DNA from: an uncultured beta proteobacterium | GTDB lineage: Bacteria; Pseudomonadota; Gammaproteobacteria; Burkholderiales; Burkholderiaceae | Assembly: GCA_903938955.1 (NCBI GenBank) | Contig: CAJAFJ010000670.1 | Coordinates: 1 to 9,326 of the forward strand | Direction of reading: 5' to 3' | Length of the DNA stretch: 9,326 nucleotides | In this document: one piece after another, positions 6,274 to 9,326 of the stretch | Layout: the number at the start of each line of letters is the position of its first letter | How positions within the stretch are numbered: the stretch's first letter is position 1 | The notes under the pieces: model-generated | Databases searched by the model: none | What the model saw: only the letters and a program-made list of their open reading frames with translations | What the model was told of the DNA's origin: nothing | Translations under genes and position numbers: made by a program

Positions 6274-7800
6274 ATGCAAACCATCGCCGCCTTTTTTCTT
6301 ATTGCCTTGCCCTGGCTGAATCCGTTTGCCCGGGGACCGTCGGCGGGCGTGGTGCCCTTGCTGTTTTCGTGGGCTTGCACCGGGGCGTTGTTGTTGGTGT
6401 TTCTGGGCGGGTCGGACCGGGTGGCGGGGGCACGTCTGGTGCGTGCCACCGCGGCAGCCTGGCTGGCGGCTGCGTTGCTGAGCAGCCTGATGGGCGTGCT
6501 GCAATATTTTGGGGCGACGGCCCTGTTCGGCCTCTGGATCAACCACACCGGGCTGGGTGAGGCGTATGCCAATTTGCGCCAGCGCAACCAGTTTGCCACG
6601 CTGACCAACATCGGCCTGGCGGCCTTGTTGTGGTGGGTGGCGCAAGGCCGCTCTGCGTCGGCCGCGCTACCTGCAACCTCCTCCTCAAAGGCACTGGACG
6701 GGCGCCTGCTGGGGGCCTTGCTGGCAGCGATGGTGCTGGGCGTGGGCAATGCAGCCTCGTCGTCGCGCACCGGCTTGCTGCAGTTGGTGGTGCTGGTCGT
6801 GCTGACGCTGATCTGGCGTGGGGCTGAGCGCCAGCGCACCGGCGTGGGCCGTGTGCTGGCGCTGGCAGTACTGGCTTATGCGGTGGCCGCGCTGGCCTTG
6901 CCTTTGTTGTCGGGGCAGGCGGGCATTGTGGCGCGCTTGCAGGAGGGCGACACACCCTGCTCAAGCCGTCTGACGCTGTGGCGCAATGTGCTGTACCTGA
7001 TAGCGCAAAAGCCGCTGTGGGGCTGGGGCTGGGGCGAGCTGGACTACGCCCATTTCATCACGCTGTACCCGGGCGCGCGGTTCTGCGAGATTCTGGACAA
7101 CGCTCATAACCTGCCGCTGCATCTGGCGGTGGAACTGGGTGTGCCGCTGGCGCTGTTGGTATGCGGCGGAGGGCTGTGGCTGGCGTGGCGGGCCCGGCCT
7201 TGGCGCGAGCAGGACGCCACGCGCCAGATGGCTTGGGCGGTGTTGGCGGTGATTTTGTTGCACAGCCTGCTGGAATACCCGCTGTGGTACGGGCCGTTTC
7301 AGATGGCGTTTGTGCTGAGCGTCTGGCTGCTGTGGCGCTCGCCTGCGTCATCACACCGCGCAGGGGCCTGCGCCACACAAGAAGCTGTCAGGCGTCCCGT
7401 CCTTATCTTGTGTGCTTTGACCGCTATGTCTTTGATCACGTTTTGTGGCTACGCGGCGTGGGACTACGAGCGTATCAGCCAGATTTACAAATCACCCGCA
7501 GAACGCGCCGAGGCGTTTCGGGAGAACACGCTGGCCAAGATCGCGGACACGCGCCTGTTTACCGATCAGGTGCGCTTTGCGGATCTCACCCTGGCCGACT
7601 TGACGCAGGCCAATGCCGCGCAACGGCACGCCCAGGCCCTGGCGGTGCTGCATTTTTCGCCCGAACCCCGGGTGATTGAAAAGTTGATTGAAAGTGCCAC
7701 GCTGTTGGGGCTGGATCAAGAAGCGTTGTATTACGTGGTGCGCTACCAGGCGGCTTTTCCGGTCAATCATGCGGCTTGGGCCAAGGAAAAATCCTTGTAG
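6274..7800 (+). CDS. PglL/TfpO-like O-oligosaccharyltransferase (Wzy_C, O-antigen ligase fold)
   Basis: This 508-residue polytopic inner-membrane protein is of the WaaL/PglL superfamily, which transfers lipid-linked glycans in the periplasm. The N-terminal PWLNPFARGPS (13-23) is typical of the PglL N-terminal region. NLRQRNQFATL (100-110), SSSRTGLL (162-169) and SRLTLWRN (231-238) are Wzy_C features. The large periplasmic loop has GWGWGELDYAHF (250-261) and DNAHNLPLHLAVELG (275-289), whose His278 matches the conserved essential histidine. HSLLEYPLWYGPF (330-342) and the soluble tail (about 395-508) fit the Wzy_C_2 region. About ten or more hydrophobic segments are visible. These features favour protein (often pilin) glycosylation over LPS ligation, but donor and acceptor cannot be read from sequence. 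ATG 6274 is the only plausible start but lacks a Shine-Dalgarno sequence. Its position after a PilB-like ATPase is suggestive of pilin modification. The stop codon is three bases from the moaC stop. Confidence 0.87.
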   Translation: MQTIAAFFLIALPWLNPFARGPSAGVVPLLFSWACTGALLLVFLGGSDRVAGARLVRATAAAWLAAALLSSLMGVLQYFGATALFGLWINHTGLGEAYANLRQRNQFATLTNIGLAALLWWVAQGRSASAALPATSSSKALDGRLLGALLAAMVLGVGNAASSSRTGLLQLVVLVVLTLIWRGAERQRTGVGRVLALAVLAYAVAALALPLLSGQAGIVARLQEGDTPCSSRLTLWRNVLYLIAQKPLWGWGWGELDYAHFITLYPGARFCEILDNAHNLPLHLAVELGVPLALLVCGGGLWLAWRARPWREQDATRQMAWAVLAVILLHSLLEYPLWYGPFQMAFVLSVWLLWRSPASSHRAGACATQEAVRRPVLILCALTAMSLITFCGYAAWDYERISQIYKSPAERAEAFRENTLAKIADTRLFTDQVRFADLTLADLTQANAAQRHAQALAVLHFSPEPRVIEKLIESATLLGLDQEALYYVVRYQAAFPVNHAAWAKEKSL

Positions 7801-7803
7801 GTT

Positions 7804-8295
7804 TTACACCCCCGTCACATAACTCCCCGACTTGCCGCCATGTTTTTCCAGCAGCTTGCAGTCGTTGATCGTCATGCCGCGGTCCACGGCTTTGCACATG
7901 TCATAAATGGTGAGCAGGGCGACGGTGACGGCGGCCAGGGCTTCCATCTCGACGCCGGTGGGGCCAACGGTCTCGACAGTGGCCGTGCAATAAATACTGC
8001 CAGCCACCGTGGCGCTGGCCGGCATGGTTTTAAATTCAATCGCCACCCGGGTTAACGCCAGCGGATGGCACAAGGGGATCAAATCGCTGGTTTTCTTGGC
8101 TGCCATGATGCCGGCAATGCGGGCAATGCCCAGCACGTCGCCCTTTTTGGCGGTGCCGGATTCGATCAGGGCCAGCGTGGCGGGCAGCATGTCGATGCGG
8201 CCCCCAGCCCGGCCGATGCGGTGGGTGTTGGCTTTGGCGGCCACGTCGACCATGTGGGCTTGGCCCTGGTCGTCAAAATGGGTGAGTGAGCTCAT
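7804..8295 (-). CDS. moaC: cyclic pyranopterin monophosphate synthase MoaC
   Basis: MoaC acts with MoaA in the first step of molybdenum cofactor synthesis, converting the MoaA product (3',8-cyclo-7,8-dihydro-GTP) to cyclic pyranopterin monophosphate in the cytosol. The 163-residue length is normal (about 160). Family motifs are all present: [17 protein letters not shown] (5-21), Lys51 in AKKGDV, LCHPL (75-79, His77), [11 protein letters not shown] (113-123, Glu116 and Glu118), [11 protein letters not shown] (131-141, Asp132 and Lys135) and KHGGKSG (151-157). These correspond to the catalytic residues of the E. coli enzyme. ATG 8295 gives the standard N-terminus, although the bases before it (TCTCCTC on the minus strand) do not form a Shine-Dalgarno sequence. 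No other moa gene is next to it in the window. It converges on the PglL-like gene and diverges from the peptidase gene. Confidence 0.97.
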   Translation of the reverse strand: MSSLTHFDDQGQAHMVDVAAKANTHRIGRAGGRIDMLPATLALIESGTAKKGDVLGIARIAGIMAAKKTSDLIPLCHPLALTRVAIEFKTMPASATVAGSIYCTATVETVGPTGVEMEALAAVTVALLTIYDMCKAVDRGMTINDCKLLEKHGGKSGSYVTGV

Positions 8296-8301
8296 GAGGA
8301 G

Positions 8302-8351
8302 ACGTTCGCTACAGTTGAAAAATGGGGGCGAACGCCCTGTTTACAGAACGT
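8302..8351 (-). promoter_or_regulatory. nested inverted repeats in the predicted moaC leader
   Basis: Read on the minus strand, the stretch ending six bases before the moaC ATG has outer arms ACGTTC and GAACGT. Inside these are ACAG and CTGT, and inside those GGGCG-TT-CGCCC (8326-8337). The three pairs nest, so a single folded leader RNA is possible. The outer arm at 8346-8353 is also part of a perfect 8-base palindrome, GAACGTTC, which could instead be an operator half. The structure is seen directly; a role in moaC control is inferred. It does not match what I know of the enterobacterial Moco riboswitch. Confidence 0.35.
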
Positions 8352-8380
8352 TCACATCAGCCGCGCATCATACGTTTAAG
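8351..8380 (+). promoter_or_regulatory. possible promoter for the M48 peptidase gene
   Basis: TTCACA (8351-8356) and TTTAAG (8375-8380) are separated by 18 bases and each match four or more of six positions of the sigma-70 boxes. This would leave a leader of about 110 bases before the TTG start at 8495. It overlaps the possible moaC -10 on the other strand, as is common between divergent genes. Support is weak. Confidence 0.2.
8367..8372 (-). promoter_or_regulatory. possible -10 box for moaC
   Basis: The minus strand reads TATGAT here, five of six matches to the sigma-70 -10 consensus, 71 bases upstream of the moaC start codon. No good -35 box is found 16-18 bases further upstream (17 bases gives CAGAAC), so the call is weak. 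If used, the transcript would begin with the nested inverted repeat described at 8302-8351. Confidence 0.25.
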
Positions 8381-8481
8381 TTTTATGCAGTTCTGGCCCG
8401 GGACTGCACGCGCGGTCGGAACGGGTGTGGCGGGCCGGGCGCGTATCTTGACCGCATTTGACGACACAATGACCTCACCAC

Positions 8482-8486
8482 GAGGG
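8482..8486 (+). promoter_or_regulatory. ribosome binding site that supports the TTG start of the peptidase
   Basis: GAGGG lies eight bases upstream of TTG 8495. No ATG or GTG start in this frame lies between the upstream in-frame stop (TGA 8459-8461) and the signal-peptide region, so this site decides the start. Confidence 0.65.
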
Positions 8487-8494
8487 TATTTATT

Positions 8495-9326
8495 TTGATT
8501 AAAGACCGTAAGTCACATCGCGCTGTAGTCATCGCGCATCAAACGTTGGTGGCTCTTGTTTTGCTGGCCACGGCTGCCGCCAGCCCTACGGCCTTATTGG
8601 CGCAGCCCAGCGTGGCACCGCCTGCGTCCCAGCTGCCGACGCTGGGCGATGGCAGCGACATCAGCACCAGCGCCGAACGGCGGCTGGGGGATCGGATTGC
8701 GCGTGAGATTTTCCGCGACCCGGACTACATTGACGACCCGGTGCTGGCTGAGTATGTGCAGGGCATTTGGCAGCCCTTGCTGGCCTCGGCGCGCGCGCGC
8801 GGCGAATTGTCGCCCGAGCTGGAGGAGCGCTTTGCCTGGGAGATCATGCTCGGGCGCGACCGCACGGTGAATGCGTTTGCCCTGCCGGGCGGCTATTTTG
8901 GCTTGCATCTGGGGCTGATTGGCATCGTCAACAGCCGCGATGAACTGGCCTCGGTGCTGGGCCATGAGTTGAGTCACGTCACGCAGCGGCATATTTCGCG
9001 CCTGATTTCCAAGCAGGGCCAGCAAGCGCCGTGGATGATCGGCGCCATGATTTTGGGCGCGCTGGCGGCCAGCAAGAGTCCCGATGCAGGCAGCGCGTTG
9101 ATGGTGGGCGGGCAGGCGGTCACGGCCCAAAACCAGCTCAATTTTTCGCGTGACATGGAGCGCGAGGCCGACCGCGTGGGCTATGGCGTCATGACCGGGG
9201 CCGGTTTTGAGCCGCAGGGCTTTGTCGCGATGTTTGACAAGCTGCAGCAGGCGTCCCGCCTCAACGACAACGGCGCTTACCCGTACCTGCGCAGCCATCC
9301 GCTGACCACCGAGCGCATGGCCGACA
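8495..9326 (+). CDS. BepA-like M48 family zinc metallopeptidase, secreted (3' end outside window)
   Basis: The first 277 residues of a periplasmic zinc protease are visible. In E. coli, BepA degrades or helps assemble outer-membrane proteins such as LptD; that role is borrowed by homology. The TTG start gives a signal peptide with a basic n-region (IKDRKSHR), a hydrophobic core (about 18-35) and a likely signal peptidase I site, ALLA-QPS, near residue 36. The M48 domain has NAFALPGGYFG (126-136), GHELSHVTQRH (156-166; zinc ligands His157 and His161, catalytic Glu158), third ligand Glu222 in MEREAD with Asp226, and RSHPLTTERMAD (266-277), whose His268 matches the conserved His246 of E. coli BepA. 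A membrane-like or amphipathic stretch lies at 180-192. A C-terminal TPR region would lie beyond the window, so BepA versus a shorter M48 enzyme is open. Start choice rests on GAGGG at 8482-8486. Confidence 0.9.
   Translation, partial: MIKDRKSHRAVVIAHQTLVALVLLATAAASPTALLAQPSVAPPASQLPTLGDGSDISTSAERRLGDRIAREIFRDPDYIDDPVLAEYVQGIWQPLLASARARGELSPELEERFAWEIMLGRDRTVNAFALPGGYFGLHLGLIGIVNSRDELASVLGHELSHVTQRHISRLISKQGQQAPWMIGAMILGALAASKSPDAGSALMVGGQAVTAQNQLNFSRDMEREADRVGYGVMTGAGFEPQGFVAMFDKLQQASRLNDNGAYPYLRSHPLTTERMAD

Noticed and set aside
8296..8494. An enterobacterial-type molybdenum cofactor riboswitch upstream of moaC
   Set aside because: The region is short, the fold I can draw is a simple nested hairpin, and it does not show the layout I know for that class.
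1..9326. Mobile elements, CRISPR arrays, tRNA or rRNA genes
   Set aside because: No transposase or integrase frames, no direct-repeat/spacer pattern and no tRNA-like cloverleaf were seen; base composition is even and the flanks are core genes.

Overview
The window is a gene-dense, roughly 60% GC stretch of chromosome. The protein sequences (SucD tail, TerC, MoaC, a PglL/TfpO-type ligase) and the high-GC codon use point to a betaproteobacterium, most likely of the Comamonadaceae (Rhodoferax/Polaromonas/Acidovorax type). That placement is recognition, not a computed match. I see no mobile element, CRISPR array, rRNA or tRNA.

Layout from left to right. (1) 1-151: the end of sucD (succinyl-CoA synthetase alpha), followed by two stem-loops, the second a good intrinsic-terminator candidate (201-250). 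(2) 273-968: a seven-helix TerC-family membrane protein, probably a metal (manganese-type) exporter. (3) 988-6124: four genes on one strand, encoding a cytosolic Hanks-type Ser/Thr kinase with a TPR-like N-terminus, a PP2C phosphatase, a two-FHA-domain protein, and a GAF-MshEN-GspE/PilB-type secretion or pilus ATPase. Gaps are 11, 48 and 38 bases. (4) 6274-7800: a PglL/TfpO-like O-oligosaccharyltransferase (Wzy_C fold). (5) 7804-8295, minus strand: moaC, converging on the previous gene with three bases between the stop codons. (6) A 199-base divergent intergenic region with a nested inverted repeat just upstream of moaC. (7) 8495 to the window end: a secreted BepA-like M48 metallopeptidase that starts at TTG and is cut by the window edge.

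The most interesting part is region 3. A kinase, its antagonist phosphatase and a phosphothreonine reader sit directly upstream of an intact assembly ATPase that carries its own GAF sensory domain. The FHA protein also has a linker motif (EKTQMF) that resembles the kinase-target motif of the OdhI/GarA switch proteins. My inference is a phosphothreonine switch controlling a type IV pilus or type II secretion-like ATPase, perhaps linked to pilin glycosylation by the neighbouring ligase. No pilin, platform protein or secretin lies in the window, so the machine it serves cannot be named from here.
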